From: Pyxicephalus adspersus | Taxonomy: Eukaryota > Chordata > Amphibia > Anura > Pyxicephalidae | Assembly: GCF_032062135.1 (NCBI RefSeq) | Contig: NC_092863.1 | Location: 21,098,783 to 21,162,782, forward strand | Length of the DNA: 64,000 nucleotides | Direction: 5' to 3' | In this document: in pieces, positions 49,161-63,122 of the stretch | How positions within the stretch are numbered: the stretch's first letter is position 1 | How the letters are laid out: each line of letters starts with the position of its first letter | Notes under the pieces: generated by a model | Database searches by the model: none | Told to the model about the DNA's origin: nothing | Seen by the model: the letters and a program-made list of their open reading frames with translations, nothing else | Made by a program: the position numbers and the translations under genes

Positions 49161-49799
49161 TACCTATTTATCAAGAATGTCTGATTATTAATTGATGGTG
49201 GATAGATGGTCTGGATTTTTTTTGTAATATAAGAGTTTGGAAGGTGAGTCCTAATAAAAGGTGGAAGTTTCAGTGGAGTGGCAAAAGTGTGGCAAAGTTT
49301 AATCAGATTACTGAGTGTACTTTAGGGCCTAATCTTTACCTTTTGAGTGTAAATTAGTTGTTTTTACTATAAACCAATTTATTGTATTCGATTACCCTAC
49401 TTATAATGTACCAGTCAAGAGAACTGCTAGTTTAGTGACAGAATGCAATATTAAATTTCTTTTATTGGTGTTCTACAGTTCACTAAGCGGTGTGTTTTCT
49501 CTACAGCTACGTCAATTTTTTAGAGAATAGGACTGAATCAAGATAAGCTTTTTTAATAGAAAGAGATAATAATCAGGAGGATTATTTAAAATAAATGTTT
49601 AAAAGATTAGGTGTTAGGCTTAGTACACAAGTTAAATTATTCTCACCCGATACGAACAGTCAACTGACGGTGACGCATCTATGAATAACCAATGGGGAAC
49701 AACTGCTATACAAGTCAGGGGAGGAGTGCGACAAATGCCCTCTCTCAGTCCTCAACCTGCCCATAGTTTTTCCAGCACGCTAAGCAACAACCTAAGCAC

Positions 49800-51960
49800 T
49801 AGCAGGCTCAGAAGGGCAGTCATGGGCTGACCCTTGGGGAACACCAACAAGGTGAAAAGTGGGAGAGAAGGAATTTCGACTGAAAAAAACTTAAAAAGAG
49901 GCGGTCAGACAGGTAGTAAGCAAGTTTCACTGATACCAATGGAGCACATGATTCGGATTAGAAGGGGGAGATCAACAGTGTCAAAAGCAGAGGAAAGATC
50001 AAGGAGGGAAAAGTTGCCTTGAGACTTCGCTCTGAGGAGGTCATTGGCCACCTTAGTAAGGGCTATTTCGGTCTAATCAGCCGCTTGAAAGCCAGACTGG
50101 AGAGGGTCAAGCAAAGTAAGCCACAGGTAATCTGTGAGTCTTTTACAGACAAGGTGCTCAAGAAGTTTGGAAACATATGGGAGAAGAGAGATTGGACGGT
50201 AGCTAGAAGGTAGGCAGGGGTCTTAGTGGGGGTTTCTTCAGGATGAGGAGACTAATGGTATGTTTGAAAGTGGAGGGGTAGATACCTGTAGAAAAGGAGA
50301 GGTTGAATAGTTGGGTTAGTGCGGGGGCCAGGGTGGAGGAATGGGTATAGATTAGATCAGAGAAAATCGAGTCAACAGGACAGGTTGTAGATGGAGATGA
50401 TGAGAGAAGAGAGAAGACTTCATCCAGAGTAGCAGGGCTGAGGGAGTTTAGTGATGAATTACAGGTGGAAGGGGTGGTTATGGTTGGAGTAGCATGGTGA
50501 ACAGAAACATCATGTCTAATTTTGACAATTTTATCTCTAAAGTAGGTGGCTATGTCTTGGGCAGACAAGGTAGTTGTGGGGGGAGCAGGTGTGGGGTTTA
50601 GGAGGGAGTGAATTCTTGAGAACAGGCTGCGTGGGTTGGAAGCTTGAGAAGAAATGACAGCGGAGAAATAATTTTGCTTGGTGACAGTGAGTGCACTGTT
50701 AAAGTGTTGTAGTCTGGCTTTGTAGTCCATGAAGTCATGGTTGGAGCCGGATTGCCACCACTTGAGGACGAACCGTCTTTTGTGAATGTTTGGTGTGATT
50801 GTTGGTACAGGGTCGGGGGTTGGCACGACGGGAGTAGCGGAAGGTGACAGGGCCAACTTTATCCAGAGAAATAAATGGTGGGATTGAACTGAGTGGCAGC
50901 TTTATTTAGAGATGTTATTTTAGAAAGAGTGGGGATACGGGATGTATGGTAGTTTGAAAATAGGTTGTGGTCAAGGTTACGGATATCCCTCTGCCATTGA
51001 CCAGGTATAGGATGTGGCATAGGGCGGCAAGAATTAGATAGGTTGATGGTGATAAGGTTGTGATCAGAAAGGGGAAATGGCAAGTTGTCAAGGTTGGTGA
51101 GGTTGAAGAGTTTGGAAAATATCAGGTCCAAAGGAGGAGGTAATGGAGAGCAGTTTGGCTGGGGAAGGATTGTTGGAGACATTCACTACAACCTTAAAGT
51201 CACCAAGGATGAGGTTGGGCAGGTCAAAGGAAAGAATATGTGGGAGCCCAGAGGCAAAGTTATCCAAAAATTGTGAAAATGGGCCGGGGGGCAGTGGACA
51301 ACAGAAAAAATGTGGGGTAGGGGCGGAAAATACGGACAGAATGGACTTTAAAAGAGGTGAAAAAGAGAGGGTAGTGTAGAAAGGACTCTGTATGTACAGT
51401 TAAGGAAGAGAATGAGACACACACCACCACCTACTCTGTTACCAGGTCAAGGGATATGTGTGAAATGCAGGCCTCCATAAAAGAGTGCAGCAGCAAAGGT
51501 AGAGTCTGAGGAGGAAAGCCAAGTTTCAGTGGGAGCCAGGAAAATTAGAGATCTGGAGAGGAGAAGGTTGTGGATAGAGGTTGATTTATTGCAGACAGAT
51601 CTGGTGTTCCATAGACTGCCAGAAAAAGGAAAAGTGGTGACCAGGGTTGGGTGACATGTCACCGGTAAGTAGTAATAGAGAGATCAGGTGCAGAAGTACA
51701 GAAAGTGAAAGCAGGAGAGTGAGCAAACAGACAAAGAGTCAGCAGACTAGGGAGAGGGAATAGAACCAACAAAGAGAGTACAGGGTGAATGATACATTGT
51801 AGCAGATAATTGTGAATTAAAAGAGTACATTATACAATGCGGCAAACTGAAGTTCATGCTAGCAGCTCCTGTAATATAATTTGTAGTGAGGTTGTCAGCT
51901 TGTTAAGTTCCAGGAGTGGGATAGGATGAATCAGTCAGAGAGAAGAGAGTCAGGATGCAT
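49800..51960 (-). pseudogene. L2/Rex1-like LINE copy 2
   Basis: From high to low coordinate: a 5' region (51960-51670), the endonuclease start WNTRSVCNKSTSIHNLLLSR with IFLAPTETWLS (51447-51662), and the endonuclease end with PLSDHNLITINLS (50859-51182). A 217-codon frame (50203-50856) follows with DYKARLQHFNSALTVTKQNY, CPVDSIFSDLIYTHSSTLAP, ALTQLFNLSF and FKHTISLLILKKP, the start of the RT. The palm AFDTVD motif lies near 49970. The RT C-terminus and 3' end are missing. The SxxDPIxxxLL and LxPxLTxxxNxSLxxGxxPxxFK pattern is typical of the CR1/L2/Rex1 group. Short frameshifts and stops separate the pieces. Confidence 0.88.
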
Positions 51961-53219
51961 ATGATAAATCAGAGAGAGGGAATGGCCGAGTGTAGTGGTG
52001 TGTCCAATACTGTTCCAATTCCCTGGAATAATTCACAAAGCACTTATAATTTGGCACGTGACCTTGCTTGATGTTTAAATAGATGTGCTTTGGGCCCTGA
52101 ATATGGATGAAGTGATGAAAGTAACAAGGAATTTGGGATATCAGTTGAACCTGAGTAGGGAAGGGATTAGCAATACAATTAATTTCCACGTGACAATAAT
52201 GATCTGGCAAGGAATCAATTAACTACAACTTTTGCGGAACTGTGTAGTGTATATATGATGAATATTAGTAAATGTGTTCCTAAATACAGCTCTGAGGTCA
52301 GTCAGAGGCCATTCCACTACCCCTATGTGCCACATCATATGTTACAATGCCTGTTAGAAACTAGTGGGTCTGGAAGGATATGCTGGTGGGTTATCTGATG
52401 TCAGAAAAAGAACTAAAGAAAGAATATCTAATAAGGGAGGATTTATGACCCTGTGCCATACTTATAGACAAAGGTCTTAAAGGGGGATTCTAGCTTCCAC
52501 ATTTCTAGCCTTTACATTTAAGGGACATTATTGCTCTCCTCAATCAAAAGGAAAGCACAGCAGGGTGCAGCTTGCTTGTTCTCCCTCCCCTCTCCAAAGA
52601 ACAGAATGGTGCTGTATCTACAGCGTTTGTTCATTCATCTGTCACTAAAAGGATCAAACATTGTTTCCAGAAATAAAAATTGCACGTGTGTACACTGCTC
52701 TAGAGAAAAAGGTTAAAACCAGGTGAAATAGAGCTTCTATAGAGAGATATTTATGAAGGTATAATTCAACATAGGTTGAAAAGAGAGATATCCCCCACAG
52801 GACGGTTTGAATGATACTGTATCAATGCATGGTATGAAGCTAGAGAATGGAATGATTTGGTGGAGTGGATATTGAAAATAAAAAGAAAATCATAGAAGAG
52901 AGAATTAAGGATTTAAGATTAAAATTAGAACCATTGAAGGATTTGATGAAATGTAAAGACCTTTCAGATACTTTATAAGGGGGTTCAATAAGGTTGATTG
53001 GAAAACTAGGAGAAAGAAGAAAAAAAAAACAGAAAAGTGTGGAAGATTTAAAAAAAAAATGATTTTAAATAAAGTTAAAAAAATATTGTAAGGAATATAT
53101 CTGACATATTCTCCGAAGAAAAGTGTTAGATTTAGTGTACATTTAAAACTTGTAGATAGTCCACTTGTTAACTAAGCCACTTTAAACATGAATATTCCCT
53201 ATTTGGAACAGTACTGGAT

Positions 53220-53296
53220 TTAAAGCCTTTAAAAGGGAATATTCATTAGCTAACTTTAAAGCCTTTAAAAGGGAATATACATTAGCTAGCTTTTAA
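53220..53296. repeat. Tandem duplication (about 37 bp x 2)
   Basis: The text taaagcctttaaaagggaat followed by at(t/a)cattagcta occurs twice in succession. Confidence 0.9.
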
Positions 53297-54170
53297 ACTA
53301 GAAGTTAAGGACAACCAACATTTAAATGTTTTTTTGTATAGTTCTTGGCTAGGGAATATTAAAGTGAAAAAGTAAAGAGTCTCGAGTTTATTGTTTTTTA
53401 AAAGTTTAGAAGAAAGAATCAGGAGTTTGTCCAGCAGATAGGGAAGATTCTAAAAATATGTTACCTCACCTGATTGGGTGGTATTGGGTAATACTGGAAA
53501 TGAGGGTACTCAATAAATCTTTTAATATGTGCTCACGTGATGTTATATCAAAAGTTGATCTCTGTACACTTATATATTATTATATATATTATATATTATT
53601 ATATAGGTATATTTTTTAAGTTTGTATACTTTGTGTTTGTACCCTTTATTGTTTGATTGTAGTTGTTTATTTGTTGTTTGTAAAATTCACATTTTCTACT
53701 TTTTCTGAAAAAAAAATGTATTGAAATAAAACATCCTACAATTCTCTAGGCAGGAAGACGAATCTCCACAGAGTGGATTGAGACTACAAAAAACAAAACA
53801 AAAGAAAAAAGACTAACACAGCTTTTCTTTGAAACATAGGATAGCTTTGTTGCTACCCTTACAAGCAACTCCAGAAATCATTTCAACACATGACCTGGCA
53901 TCTATATAGAACATTAGAAGGAGACCCCTCACATCAGTTTAATCTTCCAACAATACCAATCAAGTTACATACTAGGTCTGACCATAATCCTGTCACTTCC
54001 TGTGCCGCTGCCAGTCATGGACCACCATCTTGTTTATGTACATTTGTTATATTCTCATTTACTGTACTTACATTATTTATTATTGCCATGTTCTAGTTAC
54101 AGTATATGTCTTGTTTTTTCATCTCTATAAAAACCACAATAAAAAAAAATATTAAAAACAAAAAAAAGAA

Positions 54171-55256
54171 AATGTTACCTAAGATCCGTAAAGATAAAGC
54201 AAAACCTCCAGGCAGACCCATTGTCATTGGAGTTGACTGTATTACATACAGGTGAGTTAAAAATGCTGATATTTTTATGCTACTGTGGTTCAAAGTCTAT
54301 GTAAAGGACACAAAAAATGTTTTTCTAAGTTTGCAGTAAGTAGCTGCAAAAAAGGAAATGTTCCTGGTACATTCCAAATATAAACTCTTCTATATTGAAT
54401 TATTTAAAAAAGTAATAATCTGTCATTTGCAACCCCTATTTAATGTACAGCACTGCATAATATGTTGGCACTACATAAATCCTGTTTATTAAGAATACCC
54501 AGGGGGCTATCAAGTCGGTATTGAGGGACAAATTACCTGTTAAACAAAATGAATTTATAATGGGTTCCTTAAAATTATTTGTGGTACAGTTTTTTTTTTC
54601 TTCATGATTTAGGTGCAGCTATGGGAACGAAATATGCTCCCACACTAGCAGATGTTGGGAAGAGGATAGCATTTTCAAGAAGAAACCACAGGGCTTTTTC
54701 CCAAACACTTTATTTTGCATCTAATGGGTAACTCCAAAGAACTGTTAATATCAGTTTGGGTTAAATAGTATTACTAGGAACATAAAGTTCACTTATCAGT
54801 ATAGTGGAGAGAGTATTTATTTTTTTAGATTTATGTGTTTTTGGTAAAGATAGTCAATTATGCACCAAGTTCTCTCAAAGACATAAACCTGAATAGTTAT
54901 ATTCCAGTGGGAAGTTGTCATTATAAATTGGAAACCATATACTTAGGGGGCAATTTGCAAACAAATGTTTTACAGAAGATAGGGTACCAAAAAGAGCCAA
55001 TAGAGAAATTGAAGATTATGGAGAAGGTATGCAGAATAAAATTAGGGTTATGGATAAGGGGTTGTATATGGCCTTTATTTCTGGATTTACCATTCAGTTT
55101 AGGGAAGTGAAAGAAGAAAGAAAGCGTTTCTGGCTAATTTTAAAAAAATATCTGTTTTGGGCAGTAATTTACCAGACTAGCCCGCATAGAAATGACCCCA
55201 ATGTGAAAGACAAGTTGGGTAAGGCTGAGTATGAAATATTTTATTTCTACACTTGA
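54171..55256 (+). pseudogene. Penelope-like retroelement, reverse transcriptase remnant
   Basis: The plus strand first reads MLPKIRKDKAKPPGRPIVIG (54174 on), the PKIHKDxxxPPGRPIV signature at the start of Penelope RT domains. After a SINE-tail insertion it resumes near 54490 (KSVLRDKLPVKQNEFI). It then reads DLGAAMGTKYAPTLADVG (54606 on), the AMGTxxAPSYANL signature. The C-terminal thumb region (55029-55256) reads FISGFTIQFREVKEERKRFW then LILKKYLFWAVIYQTSPHRN and KDKLG, matching the family's I..I..KHW.IL..D..L...YRR...L+D.L pattern. Frameshifts are numerous, no YxDD is readable and no GIY-YIG endonuclease was recognised. Dead copy. Confidence 0.8.
54435..54492 (+). mobile_element. SINE 3' tail fragment inside the Penelope-like element
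   Basis: Reads tgtacagcactgcataatat, gttggcactacataaatcct, gtttatt: the 3' part of the 24.1-kb SINE family without the tRNA head. Confidence 0.75.
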
Positions 55257-55854
55257 CAATCAAAAATCCGGTTCTTTCAGTTTTCCAGCATGAATTTCGG
55301 ATTCCATTTTCAATACAGGGACTCTAATACAATGTTTGGCCACTAATTTTTTAATGGCGCTGTTCTCCAGAAACAGCTGTTAGGTCTTGCTTGCTACACT
55401 AAATACACCTTGAGACGTCCCAGCTGCCTGCCCTCCAGAACTGTGCCAGATGTCCGCAGGAAGGCTGGCCTGTGTATTGAGGTATGTATAACTTTCGAAA
55501 ATCCGGATTTTTAAAAATTCCGGCACTCCTTGGGTCCAGAGGTTGTTCCTGGATTTTTGAAAGTAAACTGTACTAGCAATAGCTCTCAAGTCAGAATTGA
55601 GGAATATGTGTGTTGTAATAAAGTTGCAGCTTACTAACTCTTCGGGGCATTGAGAAAGTGAACATTGGATGGGCAGTAATTTATTTAGCGTTCTTTCAAA
55701 AACAGAAATGCAGATAGATTTTTTATGAAGAATGTTATGACCCCAAAGGGGCGTTATGTTGAGTGGGATATTGTTTTATTTCAGATTTATGTACTTGCTA
55801 TAGTGGAATACAATAAGTTAACAGGTAACAGCAATCATATGACCACATGCATCT

Positions 55855-56060
55855 GATTGATGAGGTTAGGTGGGAGATTCTGTGCAGTCAATGAGTGGGC
55901 AGTGATGATGGCCATGTGATTATAGTTATGCTAACCATGACATGAAAATGATGTCATGTTATCATCGATTGGTGTGGTCAGGTGAGGGACTGTTATACTT
56001 CATTAAGAATGCAGTGATAGCTGTCTTGTAACTATAGGTATGGAGACATACCAATATAAA
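55855..56060 (+). repeat. Tandem terminal-repeat region of the Penelope-like element
   Basis: Two related units start at 55855 (gattgatgaggttagg) and 55967 (gattggtgtggtcagg), offset 112 bp, each followed by gcagtgat-type text. Penelope-like elements usually have partly tandem terminal repeats. One more relative lies at 48470. Confidence 0.6.
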
Positions 56061-56075
56061 TATTACATGGTGCAT

Positions 56076-56115
56076 GCTCCTTCTGATGAAGTCAGATTTG
56101 ATGAAAGGAAAGAGC
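56076..56115 (+). ncRNA. Hammerhead-type ribozyme motif downstream of the Penelope RT
   Basis: Plus strand: GCTCCTT, CTGATGA, an extra A, stem II GTCA-GATT-TGAT, core GAAA, GG, AAAGAGC. Both conserved boxes are intact. Stem I (GCTCCTT with AAAGAGC) pairs 6 of 7 positions. The stem III/cleavage-site part is damaged: no CGCG-TT is seen. It lies on the same strand as, and about 0.8 kb after, the Penelope-like RT, as expected for the known association. Confidence 0.5.
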
Positions 56116-56332
56116 TATACCATATGACCAAAGAAATGTATATCAACATGAGTCAAGGTTTAAACAGGTTTAAAGTGACACTTTCTGGTCTTCCCGGAAA
56201 ATTGTTCATACATAGTGCTATATACACTTAGAGAATGGAAAGGGGTCCTTGGTTTTTAATTTGTTTAGCATGTTTGTAAATAAAGGTTCAACAATATTTT
56301 TGGCTGTTTTTATATTTGAATATACAATCATG

Positions 56333-57420
<1,088 letters not shown>

Positions 57421-57576
57421 TGCAGAGGCCAGCAGTGAGTGTGTTTTTTTTTTTTCTCTGCTTTTCAGTGTTCTTCTAGTGCCAGCAAAAGAAAAAAAAC
57501 ATGACATTACCAATGCATTTGTAATAACAAAACAATTTTTAGGGGGAAATGGTTAAATTTATGACATATGATTGTA

Positions 57577-58321
57577 TGTTGAGGACCTGTGGTCCGTGGA
57601 GAAAACCATGGTGGTCCACAGAAAAAATTTGGACATTATTTGCAATTTTTTTGTTTTATTAACAAAAATACAAAAATAATATTCTAATAAATTCCTATAT
57701 TCTAAATGACAATTTTTGACTTTATATTGCACTAAATTCAGGAATTGTACTAGAGACAGAAAAACAAGGGAGGCGCAGCATGACGTAAGTGTAGTCTTAA
57801 GTTGTATGAGTTAACCATTGCAGTTCATTGTATTTGCACAGTTCAGTATTGTTTCCACCATTACAACATTCACCCCTCTCTGCGAATACCAGTTCTCATC
57901 TAATTGTTTTATTTTTTTTTCTCAGATGCTCTTTTAAGTATAACTTAACTGTGTATTTTCTTTAACTGTTATATTTAACTGCATCAAATAGTTTGACTTT
58001 GATAACTTTGATTTCTTGTTTGGTCTTAGATTCGAATGAAATAAACCCATAATGAGTGAGAAAAAGCAAACAAATATTTTGCATTTCTTTAGTAATACCA
58101 AAGATAATGCAACTAATGATAATAGTATTATAGTAATACTTCACTTAACCGTGAGCTGATCAATGAATCAGAGCCTCCACAGGCCTTGTCAGCACCATTA
58201 GGAAGATCAATATTTTACAAATGTATTTATCTTTTTAAAAAAATTCATATTAATGGTCCGTGGGATTTAAAATCATGAATTTAGTGGTCTGTGAAGTCCA
58301 AAAGGTTGGCCACGGCTGATC
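57577..58321 (-). mobile_element. hAT-like repeat, copy B (nearly full length)
   Basis: About 745 bp. On the minus strand it starts cagccgtggccaaccttttg and ends with a segment whose reverse complement reads ttgaggacctgtggtccgtg, the typical paired ends of a cagtggtt-type element. The half near 58321 matches copy A at 44164-44560 in inverted orientation. No transposase. Confidence 0.75.
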
Positions 58322-58439
58322 TAAAAGACAGGATCATTATCTTATGCCATGCCAGTTTGATCAAATGTAGAAATTATACTTTTCCTAATATCAGTTGACA
58401 AGACAAGACCTTAAAGAACCCATTGACATGGGATTCCTT

Positions 58440-60870
58440 ATATAAAGAAGCTTCCATTCACTCCATTTGAAAAAGAAACTATAATTTGTATTTAACTAAG
58501 GTAATAGTGGGAGGGTTTGGACTAATCAAGTTATGCAAAATATTTTTCTTCTACCAGAAAACTACAAGAGAGATAATACACAAACGTTTGCTGAACCCCT
58601 TAATAATTCTCATCAGTTGCAGGTTCACTTCTCCAAAAAAAAGCCCAACTAGGGGTTAAAGAAAGATTTACCAGATGTTTTAGAGCATATGAGGCTACAG
58701 TTCTCCAAAAATGTCCAATCCTAGGGCAAGCCCAGAACATGTGGTACAGGTCTGCTTCCATTGCACCACATTTCAAGCAACTAGGGGAACTGCTACTTCC
58801 CATTTGAAAGGAGCATGTGGGTGAAATGTATACAAAAATTACATTTTTCGGGGAATTTCCCGATACAGGGGTTCCCGAACAATCCAAGACAAGTCTAAGT
58901 TTCTCCAAAATGGACGAGATAGATGTGTGACTATTGAACCTAAACTTAGTCCTTACTTTGTGCCAGACATATCTACAAGTGAAGAAGGGGATTCTGTAGA
59001 ATCTCAGCAGGTAATTTCTCTTTATGCATTTGCAAAATGTTAGTCAGACAGATTGTTGTTTAAGGGAGGAGTCACAATAAAAAGCTGTGCAAAGTAACCA
59101 GTCTCCAATGTACCTAGCAATTGCCATCCAATTATGCATTCCAACATCAGGAAAGTGGAGACTGACATTTTTCACCGGCTGTTGCAAGAAATGCATAGCC
59201 AAATGGCTCTTTTTCCTGCCCAGATAAATGCTTGAAATGCTCTTTAGATTTCCTGTAGCTCTGGTGGCCGTATCACAAAGGGTAACATATGTAGAGTATA
59301 TAAAGGTTTCTGAAAAAGAATCATTTTAATTAAACTAATTATTCTTTTTTTTTTTAGCTGATCTTTGGCTGAAGACCATAATGGCAATATATCAAGGCAG
59401 TACAGTTCAGTTGGATTTTTGGGTATCAAAACTCCCAATAACTTTACATTTTCTTGCACCACACAAAAGGATACTGATGTCTCTATGGTGGCCTAACACA
59501 CCTCTGTAGATACAGAGCCATTGTGTTGTCCAGGTTATTGGTATAATGTGATATGGATCCAAAGTGCGATAAAAGTTGCAGAATCGCTGGCAAACTATGT
59601 TTTGGCCTGGTGATATACAAAAGCAGGACTTTAATGTCTTTAATGATTTTGTTTCCTATACGCATCCCTTCAAACCATGTCGAGTAGCTCTAGTCATGGT
59701 TATCGCGGCAGATTTTGGATATGAAATGCGAAAACTTTTTTAAATGCCTGCTGACAAGGATGGCATTGTAAAGGCCAATCCACTCTACCAAATGCTTTTT
59801 CAGCATCCAATCCTAGCAGCATTTTTCTCGGGGCATTAGATCTAGCAGCAAACACTGTAGCAACTATTGCAGAGCAGACCCCTACTGTTGAATGTTTACC
59901 CCCTTACAAACCCTATGTGAAGTAAATAAAGAGTAATGAGGGCAGAAATCTCTGCAATTTATTAGCCATTAATTTAGCAAAATTTTGTACTCAGAGTTCA
60001 GCAGAGAAAAAAGCCTCTATAAGTTTACCAGGGAAGGATCCCCACCCTCTTTAGATATTAGGGTGGTATGGGCCTCATTGAAGTCTGGAAAGATAGTATT
60101 ATACAGTAAAATTTAATTGTGTACCTTGGCTAATAAAAAAGTAACTTCTTCAGAAAGCGTTTTAAAAAATTCGGTTGAAAACCCATCTGGGCCTGGGGTT
60201 TTTGTTTGTTGCCATCATGCCCACCAATTTCTGAATCACCACTAGAATGGGATGATTCAAGGTTTCATGGTGCTCAGAGGATAATTTTGATAATTTGGCG
60301 TTTGTTAGTAACTCATTCAACAGATCAGGTTTGGAGGGTAATGCCGTGTAGAATTGTTGGTAATAGGTTTCAAGATTCTTAATAGTTTTTCCTGAGCAGT
60401 CGGCAAACTGAGGATCCTTAACACTCATATCATATCATTTGAGCCCAAAGGTTTTAATTTAGCCAATTGTGAGCCTACTTTTATTGTACTCCAAAGTAGT
60501 ACTGGGGAGTCCCAATATTCCAAGATATCTTCCAGACTGTTCACCATTGGTGTGTCACAAATTATTAAAATCAGGTGATTTAGTCATGTGATTTGGGGAT
60601 CTCTAGACTTTTGTTTCCTTAAATGATTTAGAGAGTTAAAGTCAGCAATACAGGGACATGATCTGAAGGGTAATTCAGCTATGGGTGAAAAAGAAACCTT
60701 AGAAAAGACGGACTCTCCCACAAAAATGTGGTCAATCCTGGAAAAAGAGGTATGCACCATACACTTAACAGGTAGTTCCTTTCAGTAGGTTAAGTCCTGC
60801 TACATTCCAAGAAAGTATGTTCAAATTAGTATGAGACAGTATTAATGTGGGATGTATGAGAGTTAGAAGA
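58440..60870 (-). pseudogene. L1-type LINE ORF2, decayed
   Basis: High to low coordinate: a short endonuclease start (NTVSY...FEHTFLE-like text near 60830), then directly its end, so most of the endonuclease is deleted. The pre-RT segment follows (60162-60428, NLETYYQQFYTALPSKPDLL, AKLSKLSSEHHETLNHPI). RT and thumb remnants include KLLGVLIPKNPTELYCLDIL and FQKPLYTLHMLPFVIRPPEL (59244-59462). The C-terminus with CLKCGAMEADLYHMFWACPR (58600-58908) is a C-x2-C-x8-H-x4-C knuckle. Frameshifts throughout. Confidence 0.85.
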
Positions 60871-61066
60871 CATCATGGCATAAACCAATACCACTTGCTA
60901 CATTGCTGATCTCCATCAACAGAGGGCAGGCATAGTCCCAGCAAGCTGCGCCTGAGCCCAGAACACAATAGTTTTCCGGCAATCAGTATCAAATAGTAAT
61001 CTTCACAGTAATCTTTGTACGTTCATTCCTGATGTGACTCATCAACAAATACCTGTATTTGACAAA

Positions 61067-61807
61067 CTAACCATATTTCTCTTGCTTTAAATGGAACAAT
61101 GAACAATCGAAGCAGATAAATCTTGAAATATTAGGATCTTCACATCTCCAACCAATAATACCTTTGGCTGTAAGAACAAGCTCTTTATGCTCAAAATCAA
61201 AAAATTTAGTCATGGCCTTTGACTTGCTGCGGATTATTAGGCTCCATGCAATGCACTCTTGTGAGGTAAGTGGGGGTAAGTTTAAAGCCAGAATAAAGTC
61301 CACCATCAGTAATTTTAAAAGATCTTGGCCTTTGTAATCTTAAGGAATGCCATTAAGGTGAAGATTAGAGTGTCAACTGCGATTTTCCATGTCCTCCAAT
61401 TTTTTCTCATTAGATGGGAAAAAGATCAGCCTGCCTATTCAGTTTGCTTTGGGATTCCAATTCACAGCCTTCCAGATCAATCACTTTTAGTGATCCAGTT
61501 TAGTGATGGTATTAGAAGATATGTTGTTTAAAGCAGATTCAATACTTTTTTGTAAAAAGTGAAACTTCTTGTTAGAGAATGGTAAAAGGACATTGGATAC
61601 TTCTACTGATGTTGAATTGGGTTCAACGGTAGGAGATGACTGACAATATTCCATTGTATTGCAGGGTAATTCCTGTGGAGCCAAGGAAGAAAGTAGCTCT
61701 GGTGGAGCTGGTGGTGAGGAGGATGCAGAAGGGTCCAGTTTTTGTAAGAGTTGTTTGGGTTGTTTGGTGTTCTGCTTTTGGGAATTGTTGGCGGGTGTTT
61801 TGCCCAT
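61067..61807 (-). pseudogene. L1-type LINE ORF1, two frames
   Basis: The first part (61487-61807) starts MGKTPANNSQKQNTKQPKQL, a basic N-terminus, and ends FLQKSIESALNNISSNTITK, the start of a coiled coil. The second (61067-61306) holds MVDFILALNLPPLTSQECIA and TKFFDFEHKELVLTAKGI, the RNA-binding part. ORF1 proteins of L1 elements form trimers that bind the element RNA. A frameshift separates the two. It sits directly before the ORF2 remnant on the same strand; the region up to about 62440 may be its 5' UTR. Confidence 0.75.
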
Positions 61808-63033
61808 GAGTTAATTAATTGCTTCTTACTGTGAGTAGAGGGTATTGGTGGATTATATACTGTATAAAAATTGGAATTCCAAACGAGGTCAAAATACCGA
61901 CCTTCAGAGGTGACGATATCTCACAACAGTGTCGGCACCTTAGGGGTTACCCTCACCCTTCTATGCAAAATACAGTGCGAGAGGGAAGATTCCCACCCAA
62001 ACACAAAATAATGTATTTCACAACACCTGTATCTACACTATAAAGTGAGCACTTCTCCAATTCCAATAGATTGCGGGTTCTAACAGCAGCAACGGTGCAA
62101 AAGGGGAAACTCTCACTTCAAAGGATGCAGGATCCAGCAACAATGCCATAGAAGCACTGAGTACAGCAGTGACCAGCAGTAGGCACAGCCTGGAGTAGTA
62201 ATGGCTTACTCAACCTCAGGGGCTTGTGATACCAAGCAGCAACCACAATGGATAGGTTCCTGATGGAACTGAACTATGTTTGCTAGGAGAGGGTGTCTTC
62301 TTTTTAAGATAGTGCTCGCTGGAGCCACCTGTATGAGCTGCCAAGATCATTGTTGACATGTTTCTGCAACTTGACTGGAGCCCACCATAGTGGCAAAATA
62401 AACTGGACATGATTTGGAAAAGTTGAAAATGCATCTCAGCGCAAAAACCAAGCCATGAGGTTAAATAAATTGCCTGCAGTTTAGAGACTAGATTGTTGCA
62501 CAGCAGATCTGGGGAAGGCTACAAAAAATGTTGTAACAAGCCGTAACTGCTAGGCTTTTACTTGTTTTATCTTTTTTTAATTGAAACTGTTGGGTGGAGG
62601 ATGAACATTTCAACATGAACATTTTAAAAAGCTTGCATAGTGGTGACAAGCACTTTAATTTCAAATCTATATAGATAGCTATGCTGTTAAAATGGTCTTA
62701 AATGTTGCACAAAGCGTCAGAGAAAAGATAATGCTGCAGCCTTCTACTACCCCCAAAAAAAGAAAAAAAAAGAAACTAATTAAATGTTGATCATTTTTTG
62801 CAGGATGTATTTAACTGCCTAAATCTGCTTGTAAAAACTGCTAGTATGAACCTTAGGCTTAATTCAGACTGGCGGTGGGATTGCAGTGTGGTAATTGCTT
62901 CTACATGTTATTTAATGGCTACCTCAGGGGTGATGCTACATGTAGCAACTACCCCTAGCAGCCGTAGCAGAAAATTAATGGGAGCAGCAGCGAGCAGTTT
63001 AGAACTGTTCACTGATACCCACTGTTTAATGGC

Positions 63034-63122
63034 TCTTTATGAACCAATACTGTATTCTTTATTAACCAATACTGTATTTCAAGCGCTAGTTCTTTATGAA
63101 CCAATACTGTATTTCAAGCGCC
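63034..63122. repeat. Tandem triplication (about 30 bp unit)
   Basis: The text gaaccaatactgtatt occurs at 63040 and 63097, with a near-copy (taaccaatactgtatt) at 63063. The last two units also share tcaagcgc. Confidence 0.9.

Noticed and set aside
50036..50060. Another hammerhead motif (ctgaggaggtc)
   Set aside because: No GAAA box or closing stem follows, and the text is L2/Rex1-like LINE coding sequence.
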